A DNA stretch of 10,688 nt, taken from NCBI GenBank assembly GCA_005885015.1, contig VAYG01000034.1, forward strand, positions 15,723 through 26,410, written 5' to 3'. The stretch comes from Actinomycetota bacterium (GTDB lineage Bacteria; Actinomycetota; UBA4738). Under the pieces are notes generated by a model, which saw only the letters and a list, made by a program, of their open reading frames with translations, ran no database searches and was not told where the DNA came from. Shown in pieces: positions 1 through 7,330 of this stretch (within the stretch, counting starts at the first letter, position 1; each line of letters begins with the position of its first letter). The position numbers and the translations under genes were made by a program.

Positions 1-129
1 CTGGGAGCGCGCGACGTGGTTCGGCACCGGATCGTCCAGGACATCGTGGAGGCCTACCGGGCCTACGGAGAGCGCTCAGTCGGAGCCGAGGACGGCGGTC
101 GCGACGGCCCCGCATCCAGGAGAGGGTGA
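1..129 (+). CDS. phoH: PhoH-like ATPase, C-terminal end (partial)
   Basis: Frame 1 is open from the window edge to a TGA at 127–129 and gives only the last 42 residues. The stretch DVVRHRIVQDIVEAY matches the C-terminal helix typical of PhoH-family proteins, in which an Asp-Val-Val-Arg-His segment is followed by a final helix ending in Glu-Ala-Tyr. The remaining tail is polar and low in complexity. PhoH-like proteins are cytoplasmic P-loop ATPases linked to RNA metabolism; the ATPase motifs lie outside the window. The identification rests on this short tail together with the position directly ahead of ybeY, a very common arrangement. The stop overlaps the proposed ybeY start by four bases (GTGA), so the two are probably co-translated. 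Confidence 0.75.
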   Translation: MGARDVVRHRIVQDIVEAYRAYGERSVGAEDGGRDGPASRRG

Positions 130-602
130 CGGCGGGCCCGAGGGTGCGGGTTGCCGAGGCCATGAAAGACCAACCGATCACCGAGCCAGGGTCCGATGGA
201 CTCACCGTCGCCGTGTCCAACCGCCAGGACCTCCCCATCGACGAGGCCGGGCTGGTTGCGCTGGCCGAGGGCACGCTGGCGGCGGAAGGCGTTCGCTCGG
301 GCGAGCTCTCGCTCTCCTTCGTCACGGCGGAAGAGATGGCGGACCTCCACAGCCGGTACCTGGGTGAGCCCGGGCCCACCGACGTGCTGTCGTTCCCCCT
401 GGGCGAGGAAGGCCTGCTCGGCGACGTGGTGATCTGCCCCGACGCGGCCAGGGCGGCGGGGCCCGATCTCGGTTCGGAGCTGCGGCTGCTGGTGGTGCAC
501 GGCGTCCTCCACCTGCTCGGATACGACCATGAGGGAGATTCGGAACGAGCGGAGATGTGGGCACGACAGGCCCGGTACTCGGGGGTGGAGGGACCGGAGT
601 GA
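126..602 (+). CDS. ybeY: Endoribonuclease / rRNA maturation factor YbeY
   Basis: The 158-residue product carries the YbeY signature HGVLHLLGYDH at residues 125–135, where H125, H129 and H135 are the three zinc-binding histidines (HxxxHxxxxxH). The conserved EPGPTDVLSFP segment lies at 81–91. YbeY is a cytoplasmic single-strand-specific metallo-RNase that takes part in 16S rRNA 3'-end maturation and ribosome quality control. The GTG at 126 overlaps the phoH stop and sits three bases after AGGAG (118–122); an in-frame ATG at 162 would give 146 residues but has only a weak ribosome binding site. Family length is usually about 150–160 residues, so either start is possible. It is followed by a four-base overlap with the CBS-domain gene, consistent with one operon. 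Confidence 0.93.
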   Translation: MTAGPRVRVAEAMKDQPITEPGSDGLTVAVSNRQDLPIDEAGLVALAEGTLAAEGVRSGELSLSFVTAEEMADLHSRYLGEPGPTDVLSFPLGEEGLLGDVVICPDAARAAGPDLGSELRLLVVHGVLHLLGYDHEGDSERAEMWARQARYSGVEGPE

Positions 603-1834
603 CCGCCGGGATGATCGCGGCGTTCTCCACCGTGGACTGGTGGGAGTTGATCGGGGTGATGGTCCTCATCGCGGGGGTTGGGGTGATGGCCGCCTCCGAG
701 ACGGCGATCACCCGGACCAACCGAGCCCGCGCCTACAAGCTGGTCGACGAGAAGCGGCGGGGGGCCCAGTCCCTGTTGCGGATCGTGGAGAACGTCGCTC
801 CGTACCTCAATGTCGTCCTCCTCCTCACGCTCCTGGCGACCATCGGCGGGACCACGCTGGCAACGATCCTGGCCACCCGCCACCTGGAGAACTGGGGGGA
901 GTGGGTCTCCACGGGAGGCATGACGCTCCTTCTTTTCATCTTCGCCGAGGTCACCCCGAAGACCTTCGCCGTGCAGCACACGGACCGGGTGGCCCTGCGG
1001 GTCGCCCCGCTCGTCGTGGGCCTCACCGGGGTCCTCGGACCGGTGGCCAACACGCTCATCAAGGTGGCCAACGTGGTGATGCCGGGACGAGGGCTTCCCC
1101 TGGGCCCGTTCATCACGGAGGAGGAGATCCGGGCGATGGCCGAGGTGGCCTCGGAGGAAGAGGTGATCGAGGAGGAGGAGAAGGAGCTCATCCACTCGAT
1201 CTTCGAGTTCGGGGACACCCTGGTCCGGGAGGTCATGGTTCCTCGCCCCGACATCGTGGCCGCCCCCGTCGACAGCTCGATGCGGGCCGTGCTCGACTTG
1301 GTCCTCCGGCATGGGTATTCCCGGATCCCGGTGTACCGAGGCACCATCGACGAGGTGGAGGGCGTGGTCTACGCGAAGGACATGCTGCGCCACCTCCATG
1401 CCGGCAAGGAGAGCGTCCCGCTGCAGACGATCATGCGCGAACCCTTCTTCGTCCCGGAGACCAAGAAGGTGGACGAGCTCCTCCGGGAGATGCAGGCCCG
1501 CCGAGTTCACATCGCCCTGGTCACCGACGAGTACGGATCGCTGGCCGGCCTGGTGACCATCGAGGACCTCCTTGAAGAGCTGGTTGGGGAGATCGCGGAC
1601 GAATACGACCGGGAGGAGCCCCAGATGGAACCGGTCGACGACCACACGTACCGGGTCAACGGGCGGCTCTCCATCGACGAGGTGAACGAGCTGTTGGACG
1701 TTGAGCTCCCCCACGACGAATGGGACACGGTGGGCGGCCTCATGTACGAGTTGCTGGGCGCCGTCCCCACCCAGGGTGAGACCGTCACCTTCAAGCGGAA
1801 GCCACCCGAGGAATCCGGCCAGGCCGTTGAGTGA
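599..1834 (+). CDS. CorC/HlyC (CNNM-type) membrane protein with CBS domains
   Basis: This 411-residue protein has the full architecture of the hemolysin-C/CorC/CNNM family. An N-terminal DUF21 membrane domain spans about residues 15–165, with hydrophobic segments near 17–33, 70–93, 108–120 and 136–161, and the hallmark stretches AASETAI and FAEVTPKTFA. A CBS pair follows at about 210–266 and 274–336, the second containing VTDEYGSLAGLVTIEDLLEE. A CorC/HlyC C-terminal domain lies at about 349–401. Family members are linked to magnesium or cobalt transport and ion homeostasis, with the CBS pair acting as a nucleotide sensor; the older name 'hemolysin' is misleading. GTG 599 was chosen because it overlaps the ybeY stop as GTGA and leaves a normal N-terminus; the GTG at 557 would read back into ybeY. 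The transported ion cannot be told from sequence. Confidence 0.93.
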   Translation: MTAGMIAAFSTVDWWELIGVMVLIAGVGVMAASETAITRTNRARAYKLVDEKRRGAQSLLRIVENVAPYLNVVLLLTLLATIGGTTLATILATRHLENWGEWVSTGGMTLLLFIFAEVTPKTFAVQHTDRVALRVAPLVVGLTGVLGPVANTLIKVANVVMPGRGLPLGPFITEEEIRAMAEVASEEEVIEEEEKELIHSIFEFGDTLVREVMVPRPDIVAAPVDSSMRAVLDLVLRHGYSRIPVYRGTIDEVEGVVYAKDMLRHLHAGKESVPLQTIMREPFFVPETKKVDELLREMQARRVHIALVTDEYGSLAGLVTIEDLLEELVGEIADEYDREEPQMEPVDDHTYRVNGRLSIDEVNELLDVELPHDEWDTVGGLMYELLGAVPTQGETVTFKRKPPEESGQAVE

Positions 1835-2237
1835 GCCCACGGACCTCGGGGAGCTGGTGGCCGTGGCAAGGGCGACCCGGGAGCGCGCCTACGCTCCGTA
1901 CGGCCGCTTCCTCGTCGGGGCGGCGGTGGCCTCCGACGGGGGCGTCTTTGCCGGGGCGAACGTGGAGAACGCTTCCTACGGGGTCTCGATTTGCGCCGAG
2001 CGAGTGGCCGCCGCGGCGGCCGTCGCCTCGGGTGCCCGGCGGATCGACGCTGTGGCGGTGGCCGGCCCGGGTCCTCGCCCCACGCCTCCGTGCGGAGCAT
2101 GCCGGCAGTTCCTGTACGAGTTCGGTCCGGACATGATCGTGGTCTCCGAGGCTCCGGGTGGCGACCGCAGCCAGTGGCGGCTCTCCGAGTTGCTTCGCGA
2201 CGGTTTCGGGCCTGCGGAGCTCGAGGGGTCGGCCTGA
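1827..2237 (+). CDS. cdd: Cytidine deaminase
   Basis: The 136-residue product is a typical small homotetrameric-type cytidine deaminase. It has AYAPY near residue 21, the substrate-binding GANVENASYG at 43–52, the catalytic CAE at 56–58 (C56 binds zinc, E58 is the proton shuttle) and PCGACRQF at 88–95, supplying zinc ligands C89 and C92. It converts cytidine and deoxycytidine to uridine and deoxyuridine in pyrimidine salvage. The only in-frame start that leaves a normal N-terminus is TTG 1827, which overlaps the previous gene by eight bases; AGG sits at 1821–1823 and GAGGA further upstream. Longer reading back to 1701 would be a shadow of the CBS gene. The product may link functionally to deoC downstream, since both serve nucleoside breakdown. 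Confidence 0.93.
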   Translation: MSEPTDLGELVAVARATRERAYAPYGRFLVGAAVASDGGVFAGANVENASYGVSICAERVAAAAAVASGARRIDAVAVAGPGPRPTPPCGACRQFLYEFGPDMIVVSEAPGGDRSQWRLSELLRDGFGPAELEGSA

Positions 2238-2248
2238 CCCCAGGGCGA

Positions 2249-3136
2249 GTGCCGTTCCGAGCGGGAGTCGTCGCGGTGGTCGGCCGCCCGAACGTCGGCA
2301 AGTCGAGCCTGGTTAACGCCCTCGTCGGGGAGAAGGTGGCCATCGTCTCGGACAAGCCCCAGACCACCCGATTCGCCACCCGGGGGATCCTGTCCGGAGA
2401 GGGGTTCCAGATCGCGTTCACCGACACGCCCGGCTTCCACAAGCCGCGGACCCTGCTGGGGGAGCGGCTCAACGCGCGGGTCGACGACGCGGCCGGTGAC
2501 GTGGACGTCGTGCTGATGGTGATCGACGCGGCCTCCGGGGTCGGGCGGGGCGACGGGCACGTCGCGGTGCGACACGTGGGACCGCACGGCGGGCCCAAGA
2601 TCTGTGCCGTCAACAAGGTGGACCTCGCTCGGCACGAACGGCTGGTGCCGCAGCTGGCCGCGGCTGCCGCGTTGGCGGAGTTCGATCACGTCGTTCCTGT
2701 CTCGGCGAAGACCGGGCGGGGAGTGAGCGAGCTGCGAGAGGTCCTGGTCGCCTCGCTCCCCGAGGGGGAGCCGCTCTACCCGCCGGGCCAGGCCACGGAT
2801 CAGCCGGTGGAGCTTCGGATCGCGGAGATCGTCCGGGAGAAGGCCCTGGCCGTGACCCGGGATGAGGTCCCGCACTCCGTCGCGGTGGTCCTGGACGAAG
2901 TCGACCGAGACGACCAGCGCGGGGTGACCAGGATCGGCTGCGTCGTCTACGTTGAGCGCGACTCCCAGAAGGGGATCCTCGTCGGGAAGGGCGGCCGGAC
3001 GCTCAAGGAAATCGGCTCGCGGGCCAGGGAGGAGCTCGAGCCCCTCCTCGGGTCGAAGGTCTTCCTGGACCTGCGGGTCAAGGTCCAGCGCGAGTGGCAG
3101 CGCGACCCGTCGGCCCTTACCCGGCTGGGACTTTGA
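2249..3136 (+). CDS. era: GTPase Era, ribosome assembly factor
   Basis: The product is 295 residues, the usual Era length. The GTPase domain shows G1 GRPNVGKS (residues 12–19, K18 binding phosphate), the Era-type switch PQTTR (37–41), G3 DTPGFHKP (59–66), G4 NKVD (122–125) and the G5-like VSAKTGRGV. The C-terminal KH domain carries GILVGKGGRTLKEIG, with the GxxG loop that binds the 3' end of 16S rRNA. Era is cytoplasmic and assists 30S subunit maturation, which fits the nearby ybeY. GTG 2249 gives the standard N-terminus (PFRAGVVAVVG) and lies 11 bases after the cdd stop with AGGG at 2242–2245; extension upstream to 1991 would overlap cdd in another frame. The segment at about 97–116 is unusually rich in Gly and His, but no motif is lost. 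Confidence 0.95.
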   Translation: MPFRAGVVAVVGRPNVGKSSLVNALVGEKVAIVSDKPQTTRFATRGILSGEGFQIAFTDTPGFHKPRTLLGERLNARVDDAAGDVDVVLMVIDAASGVGRGDGHVAVRHVGPHGGPKICAVNKVDLARHERLVPQLAAAAALAEFDHVVPVSAKTGRGVSELREVLVASLPEGEPLYPPGQATDQPVELRIAEIVREKALAVTRDEVPHSVAVVLDEVDRDDQRGVTRIGCVVYVERDSQKGILVGKGGRTLKEIGSRAREELEPLLGSKVFLDLRVKVQREWQRDPSALTRLGL

Positions 3137-3171
3137 ATTGATGGTCGGGCTCAGGTCATCGGGAGGTGGCG

Positions 3172-3822
3172 GTGGACGACATCTTCGATGCGGTGCGGGA
3201 AGGAGACCTCGGGCGGGTCCGTGACCTGGTGGAGAAGGATCCGGGCCTCGCAGGGTCCAGGGACGGCGAGGGACTCTCGGTCATCCTGCACGCCCGGTAC
3301 CGTGATCGAGAGGACATGATCGAGGTCCTGCTGTCCGCCGGACCGGAGCTGGACGTGTTGGAGGCTTCCGCCATCGGGGACACCGATCGGGTGGAGCAGA
3401 TCCTGGCGGCGGACCCGCGATCCGTTCACGTCTGGTCGGTGGACGGATATTCGCCCCTCCATCTCGCCGCCTTCTTCGGGCACGCCAGGACCGCGCAGCT
3501 CCTTCTGGATCGAGGGGCGGACGTGTCGGCGGTGTCGCGCAACCGGATGGAGGTGATGCCGCTGCACAGCGCGGTGGCCGGCCGGCACCGGGCGGTGGCC
3601 GAAGCGCTCCTGTCCGCGGGAGCGCCGGTCGACGCCAGGACGCACGGCGGTTTCACCCCGCTCCTGGAGGCGGCGCAGAACGGCGACCGTCCGCTCGTCG
3701 AGCTCCTGTTGTCGAAGGGGGCCGACCCGTCGGTGGCGGCAGACAACGGCAAGACCGCCCGCGACCTGGCGCTGGATGCGGGACACGAGGACGTAGCGGA
3801 TCTGCTCGAGGACCGCGGCTGA
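3172..3822 (+). CDS. Ankyrin-repeat protein
   Basis: The 216-residue product is built almost entirely of ankyrin repeats. Clear units include DGYSPLHLAAFFGHARTAQL followed by GADV (about 91–118), a unit with MPLHSAVAGRHRAVAEALL (about 129–147), GGFTPLLEAAQNGDRPLVEL (about 159–178) and NGKTARDLALDAGHEDVADL (about 192–211). Two or three degenerate repeats precede them. There is no signal peptide or membrane segment, so it is probably cytoplasmic. Ankyrin repeats form protein-binding scaffolds; the partner cannot be deduced and no catalytic domain is fused. GTG 3172 is preferred because GGGAGG (3161–3166) sits five bases upstream; GTG 3166 overlaps that site. It begins 35 bases after era and may still be in the same transcript; deoC, behind it, has its own -10-like element. 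Confidence 0.88.
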   Translation: MDDIFDAVREGDLGRVRDLVEKDPGLAGSRDGEGLSVILHARYRDREDMIEVLLSAGPELDVLEASAIGDTDRVEQILAADPRSVHVWSVDGYSPLHLAAFFGHARTAQLLLDRGADVSAVSRNRMEVMPLHSAVAGRHRAVAEALLSAGAPVDARTHGGFTPLLEAAQNGDRPLVELLLSKGADPSVAADNGKTARDLALDAGHEDVADLLEDRG

Positions 3823-3851
3823 GCCTGAGGGGCCGGACGCTGGGGCTGGTC

Positions 3852-3857
3852 TACCAT
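3852..3857 (+). promoter_or_regulatory. Putative -10 element (TACCAT) for deoC
   Basis: TACCAT fits the TANNNT pattern of a sigma-70-type -10 hexamer. It lies in the 63-base gap between the ankyrin gene and deoC and would place a transcription start near 3864, giving a leader of about 22 bases that contains the GGAGG ribosome binding site at 3875–3879. No convincing -35 hexamer is seen. The same TANCAT pattern precedes other transcription units in the window. Confidence 0.45.
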
Positions 3858-3874
3858 AGGTGTCTTCCCCCTCC

Positions 3875-3879
3875 GGAGG
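3875..3879 (+). promoter_or_regulatory. Ribosome binding site of deoC
   Basis: GGAGG lies six bases ahead of GTG 3886 and fixes that GTG as the deoC start. It is one of the strongest Shine–Dalgarno sites in the window. Confidence 0.75.
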
Positions 3880-3885
3880 CGCGTC

Positions 3886-4857
3886 GTGGCCACCTCGTCC
3901 ACAGAGATCGAGCGAAGCGGAGCAGTCCCCCCCGGGGCGCTCGGGTTCACCGCGACCCAGGCGGCCGGGCTGGTGGCCCGGACGGCGGCCGTGGATGCGG
4001 TCGGCCTGGAGGAGCGGGCCGCCTCGCTGGCCAAGCGGTCGATCAAGCGGGAAGCCAAGCTGTGGGCCCTGGACCTGGCCATCCGGTGTATGGACCTCAC
4101 CACGTTGGAGGGCGCCGACACGGCTGGCAAGGTCGTTGCCGTGTGCGCGAAGGCCGTCCGGCCCGATCCAACCGACCCATCGATCCCCTCGGTCGGCGCC
4201 GTGTGCATCTACCCCTTGCTGGTGCCGGTGGCGGCGGGCCAGCTCAAGGGGACGACGGTGCGGGTGGCCAGCGTGGCGGGGGGGTTCCCGGCCGGACTGG
4301 CCCCCCTCGAGGAGCGGTTGGGCGAGATCCGAGAGGCGGTTCGCTCGGGTGCCGACGAGGTCGACATCGTCCTGAACCGCTCGGCCTTCCTGTCGGGCCG
4401 CTACCGGCAGGCGTTCGAGGAGATCGCCGCGTCGAGGGAAGCCTGCGGCGACGCCCACCTCAAGACGATCCTCGAGGTGGGGGAGCTCGGGTCCTACGAT
4501 CAGGTCCGCCGGGCCTCGGTCCTGGCCATGGCCGCAGGGAGCGACTTCATCAAGACGTCGACGGGAAAGCTGTCGACCGGGGCGACGCTGCCGGCTGCGC
4601 TCTGCATGATGGAGGCGGCCCGCGATTTCCACCACGAGACCGGCCGGCGGGTCGGGGTGAAAGTCGCCGGAGGGATCCGCCAGTCGAAGCAGGCCATCCA
4701 ATACCTGGTCCTGCTGTACGAGACCCTCGGTCCGGACTGGATGGGGCCCGACCTGTTCCGGATCGGGGCTTCGACCTTGCTGAACGACGTCCTCATGCAG
4801 ATCGCGAAGGAACGCACGGGCAGATATCAGGGGCCCGACTACTTCACGGTGGACTGA
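3886..4857 (+). CDS. deoC: Deoxyribose-phosphate aldolase, long form
   Basis: DeoC cleaves 2-deoxy-D-ribose-5-phosphate to acetaldehyde and glyceraldehyde-3-phosphate, the last step of deoxynucleoside breakdown. The catalytic set is intact: D160 in DEVDIVLN, the Schiff-base lysine K223 in FIKTSTGK (221–228) and K259 in VKVAGGIR (258–265). The barrel ends with LFRIGASTLLNDV. At 323 residues it is longer than the roughly 220–260 residues of most bacterial enzymes, and both the N-terminal extension and the insert YETLGPDWMGPDLFRIG (278–294) resemble the long class that includes human DERA, as recalled from that family. The GTG start has GGAGG six bases upstream. The following ALDH begins one base after the stop, so the aldolase and its probable aldehyde-oxidising partner are coupled. 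Confidence 0.95.
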   Translation: MATSSTEIERSGAVPPGALGFTATQAAGLVARTAAVDAVGLEERAASLAKRSIKREAKLWALDLAIRCMDLTTLEGADTAGKVVAVCAKAVRPDPTDPSIPSVGAVCIYPLLVPVAAGQLKGTTVRVASVAGGFPAGLAPLEERLGEIREAVRSGADEVDIVLNRSAFLSGRYRQAFEEIAASREACGDAHLKTILEVGELGSYDQVRRASVLAMAAGSDFIKTSTGKLSTGATLPAALCMMEAARDFHHETGRRVGVKVAGGIRQSKQAIQYLVLLYETLGPDWMGPDLFRIGASTLLNDVLMQIAKERTGRYQGPDYFTVD

Positions 4858-4858
4858 G

Positions 4859-6364
4859 ATGACCGATCAGCTCGAGCAGGCGACCGATCAGAAGCCGCGG
4901 CGGGCTGCGCCGTGGGAATATGCCCCCGCGCCCGAGGCGAAGGACATCGTGACCATCCGCCCTCGCTACGGGCTGTTCATCGGCGGCCGGTTCGTCGAAC
5001 CGCGGTCGGGCCGGTACTTCGAGACGGTCAGCCCGTCGACGGAGCAACGGCTGGCCCAGGTGGCCGAGGCCGGAAAGGAAGACGTCGACGCCGCGGTGAA
5101 GGCCGCCCGCCAGGCCTGGGAGGAGCGGTGGCGCAACCTCCCCGGCCGGGAGCGGGCCAAGTACCTGTACCGGATCGCCCGGGCGCTCCAGGACCGCTCG
5201 CGCGAGTTCGCCGTGCTCGAGTCGATGGACGGAGGGAAGCCGATCAAGGAATCGCGGGACGTGGACCTCCCTCTGGCCGCGGCCCACTTCTTCTACTACG
5301 CCGGATGGGCGGACAAGCTCGACTACGCCTTTCCCGGCCGGGTTGCCCGTCCGCTCGGCGTGGCCGGCCAGGTCATCCCGTGGAACTTCCCCCTGCTGAT
5401 GGCGGCGTGGAAGCTGGCCCCCGCTCTCGCCTGCGGCAACACGGCCGTCCTCAAGCCGGCCGAGACCACGCCGCTCACCGCCCTGCTGCTGGCGCAGGTC
5501 ATCCAGGAGGTCGACCTTCCGCCCGGCGTGGTCAACATCGTGACGGGGGCCGGAGAGACCGGCGCGGCCCTCGTCGCGCACCCGGGCGTCGACAAGGTCG
5601 CCTTCACCGGTTCCACCGAGGTCGGCAAGGTCATCCGCCGGGTGGTGGCGGGTACGGGAAAGCGGCTCACCCTGGAGCTCGGAGGCAAGGCCGCCAACAT
5701 CGTGTTCGACGACGCCCCGCTGGACCAGGCCGTCGAGGGGGTCGTCAACGGCATCTACTTCAACCAGGGCCACGTGTGCTGCGCGGGCTCACGGCTGTTC
5801 GTGCAGGAATCGGTGTTCGAGCTCCTCTTGGAGAAGCTGAAGGAGCGCCTCCAGACCCTTCGGGTGGGCGACCCGCTGGACAAGAACACCGACGTGGGGG
5901 CGATCAACTCGCGGGAGCAGCTCGAGAAGATCGAGGAACTCGTGGGGTCGGGGATCGAGGAGGGCGCCGAGATCTACCAGCCCGAGTGCGTGCTGCCGGA
6001 GCGGGGCTTCTGGTTCCGGCCCACGCTGTTCACCGGGGTGTCGCAGTCGCATCGGATCGCCCGGGAGGAGATCTTCGGCCCGGTCTTGTCGATCCTCACG
6101 TTCCGCACGCCCGACGAAGCCCTGGAGAAGGCGAACAACACGCCCTACGGGCTGTCGGCCGGCGTGTGGACCGAGAAGGGTTCGCGGATCCTGTGGATGA
6201 CCCAGCGGCTGCGGGCCGGCGTGGTGTGGGCCAACACGTTCAACCGCTTCGATCCGTCCTCTCCCTTCGGCGGTTACAAGGAGAGTGGCTTCGGCCGGGA
6301 AGGCGGGTTGCACGGGCTGGAGCCGTACCTCGACTTCGACCGGGCGAACGGGAGACGGCGATGA
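4859..6364 (+). CDS. NAD(P)-dependent aldehyde dehydrogenase (catalytic subunit, ALDH16-like)
   Basis: A complete 501-residue aldehyde dehydrogenase. The active-site residues are all present: N176 in PWNFP (174–178), K199 in LKPAE (198–202), the general base E273 in LELGGK (272–277) and the nucleophile C307 in NQGHVCCAGSR (302–312). EEIFGPV (403–409) and the C-terminal SPFGGYKESGFGRE complete the family pattern. It oxidises an aldehyde to the acid in the cytoplasm. Acetaldehyde from DeoC is the obvious candidate substrate, because ATG 4859 is one base after the deoC stop; no strong ribosome binding site is visible, suggesting translational coupling. The N-terminal 35 residues before the first core strand are polar and Pro-rich. 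The start of the next ALDH-like gene overlaps its stop (ATGA), so the pair probably works as one unit. Confidence 0.94.
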   Translation: MTDQLEQATDQKPRRAAPWEYAPAPEAKDIVTIRPRYGLFIGGRFVEPRSGRYFETVSPSTEQRLAQVAEAGKEDVDAAVKAARQAWEERWRNLPGRERAKYLYRIARALQDRSREFAVLESMDGGKPIKESRDVDLPLAAAHFFYYAGWADKLDYAFPGRVARPLGVAGQVIPWNFPLLMAAWKLAPALACGNTAVLKPAETTPLTALLLAQVIQEVDLPPGVVNIVTGAGETGAALVAHPGVDKVAFTGSTEVGKVIRRVVAGTGKRLTLELGGKAANIVFDDAPLDQAVEGVVNGIYFNQGHVCCAGSRLFVQESVFELLLEKLKERLQTLRVGDPLDKNTDVGAINSREQLEKIEELVGSGIEEGAEIYQPECVLPERGFWFRPTLFTGVSQSHRIAREEIFGPVLSILTFRTPDEALEKANNTPYGLSAGVWTEKGSRILWMTQRLRAGVVWANTFNRFDPSSPFGGYKESGFGREGGLHGLEPYLDFDRANGRRR

Positions 6365-7221
6365 CGCCCGAGCGACTCGACGTCCGCAAGACGTACAAGC
6401 TGTTCGTGGGGGGCGCGTTTCCACGTTCGGAGTCCGGTCGTTCCTACCCGATCCACGACGGGAAGGGCCAGGTGCTGGCCCGGGCAGCGCGGGCCTCCCG
6501 CAAGGATCTCCGCGAAGCCGTGCGCGCGGCTCGGGCCGCTTGGAGGGGTTGGTCCGAGGCCACGGCGTCCAACCGCGGCCAGATCCTGTACCGCGTGGCC
6601 GAGTTGATGGAGGGCCGGGCCGATCAGTTCGCCCACGAGCTGGCCGGGCAGGGAACGAGGCGGCCGGAGCGCGAGGTCACGGCCGCCATCGACCGATGGG
6701 TGTGGTACGCCGGTTGGTCGGACAAGGTTCACCACGTGGTGGGGACGGTCAATCCCGTGGCCGGCCCCTACTTCGACTTCACCTTCCCCGAGCCGACCGG
6801 GGTGGTCGGCCTGGTCGCTCCGGAACAGCCCGCGCTCCTGGGGCTCGTTTCGCGCCTCGCCCCGATCATCGTCTCGGGAAACACCGCGGTGGTGGTGGCC
6901 AGCGAGGGGACGCCCCTCCCGGCGATCACCCTTGCCGAGGTGCTGGCGACCTCGGACGTCCCGGGTGGAGTGGTCAACGTGCTCACGGGACACAAAAAGG
7001 AGCTCGTCCCCTGGCTCGCCGGCCACATGGACGTCAACGCCATCGACCTGACCGGCGTGCCCGACCACCTGGTCCCGGAGGTGGAGGCGACGGCGGCCGA
7101 GAACGTCAAGCGAACGATCCGGGACGGGTCGCCGGACTTCTTCTCCGAGGCCGCCCAGAGCCCCTACGCCGTGTCCGCCTTCATGGAGATGAAGACGGTC
7201 TGGCACCCCATGGGCGCCTGA
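6361..7221 (+). CDS. Truncated, non-catalytic ALDH-like protein (ALDH16 C-terminal-type partner)
   Basis: The 286-residue product is related to the N-terminal, NAD-binding half of aldehyde dehydrogenases: YKLFVGGAFPRSESGRSYP at 12–30, then a Rossmann-type region with LAPIIVSGNTAVVV (166–179) and PGGVVNVLTG (201–210). The functional residues are gone. PWNFP has become APEQP (153–157), the NAD-site lysine of LKPAE is V179, and neither the LELGGK glutamate nor the catalytic-cysteine domain is present. It ends in KTVWHP, which reads as a natural C-terminus rather than a break. It overlaps the catalytic ALDH by ATGA. A full ALDH followed by a truncated, cysteine-less ALDH domain is the layout of ALDH16, normally one polypeptide; here it is two genes totalling 787 residues. 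A structural or dimerisation role is inferred. A decayed duplicate is less likely, because codon use and frame are clean. Confidence 0.85.
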   Translation: MTPERLDVRKTYKLFVGGAFPRSESGRSYPIHDGKGQVLARAARASRKDLREAVRAARAAWRGWSEATASNRGQILYRVAELMEGRADQFAHELAGQGTRRPEREVTAAIDRWVWYAGWSDKVHHVVGTVNPVAGPYFDFTFPEPTGVVGLVAPEQPALLGLVSRLAPIIVSGNTAVVVASEGTPLPAITLAEVLATSDVPGGVVNVLTGHKKELVPWLAGHMDVNAIDLTGVPDHLVPEVEATAAENVKRTIRDGSPDFFSEAAQSPYAVSAFMEMKTVWHPMGA

Positions 7222-7317
7222 CCCGGGCCAACGGGCGGCTCGCCTCCCCGGCCTGCCCCGCTGTGGAGATTTCGTTCGAGGAGATTCGGGCCTCGCGGCG
7301 GGCCCCGATCCGGGGGG

Positions 7318-7323
7318 TACCAT
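7318..7323 (+). promoter_or_regulatory. Putative -10 element (TACCAT) for recO, likely leaderless
   Basis: TACCAT ends seven bases before the recO ATG at 7331. Transcription normally starts about six or seven bases after the -10 hexamer, so the mRNA would begin at or next to the ATG. No Shine–Dalgarno site is visible in the seven bases between, which agrees with a leaderless transcript. The rest of the gap from 7222 to 7317 is GC-rich and holds only a short CCCC…GGGG dyad (7305–7317); no terminator with a T-run is seen. Confidence 0.45.
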
Positions 7324-7330
7324 TCGCCCA

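Noticed and set aside
557..598. Earlier GTG start for the CBS-domain protein
   Set aside because: It would add a Gly-rich 14-residue lead lying inside ybeY; GTG 599 gives the usual four-base overlap and a normal N-terminus.
529..1575. Long forward ORF of 348 codons overlapping ybeY and the CBS-domain gene
   Set aside because: It is an out-of-phase shadow rich in Gly, Arg and Pro, with no family resemblance; the CNNM/CBS protein in the other frame accounts for the region.
3151..4701. Reverse ORF of 516 codons opposite the ankyrin gene and deoC
   Set aside because: Antisense shadow typical of high-GC DNA; the composition is Arg/Gly/Pro/His-rich and no motif is present, while both forward genes are certain.
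4912..6360. Upstream extension of the second ALDH frame into the first ALDH gene
   Set aside because: This part is low-complexity shadow sequence. The real protein begins at ATG 6361, where family sequence starts and the ATGA overlap occurs.
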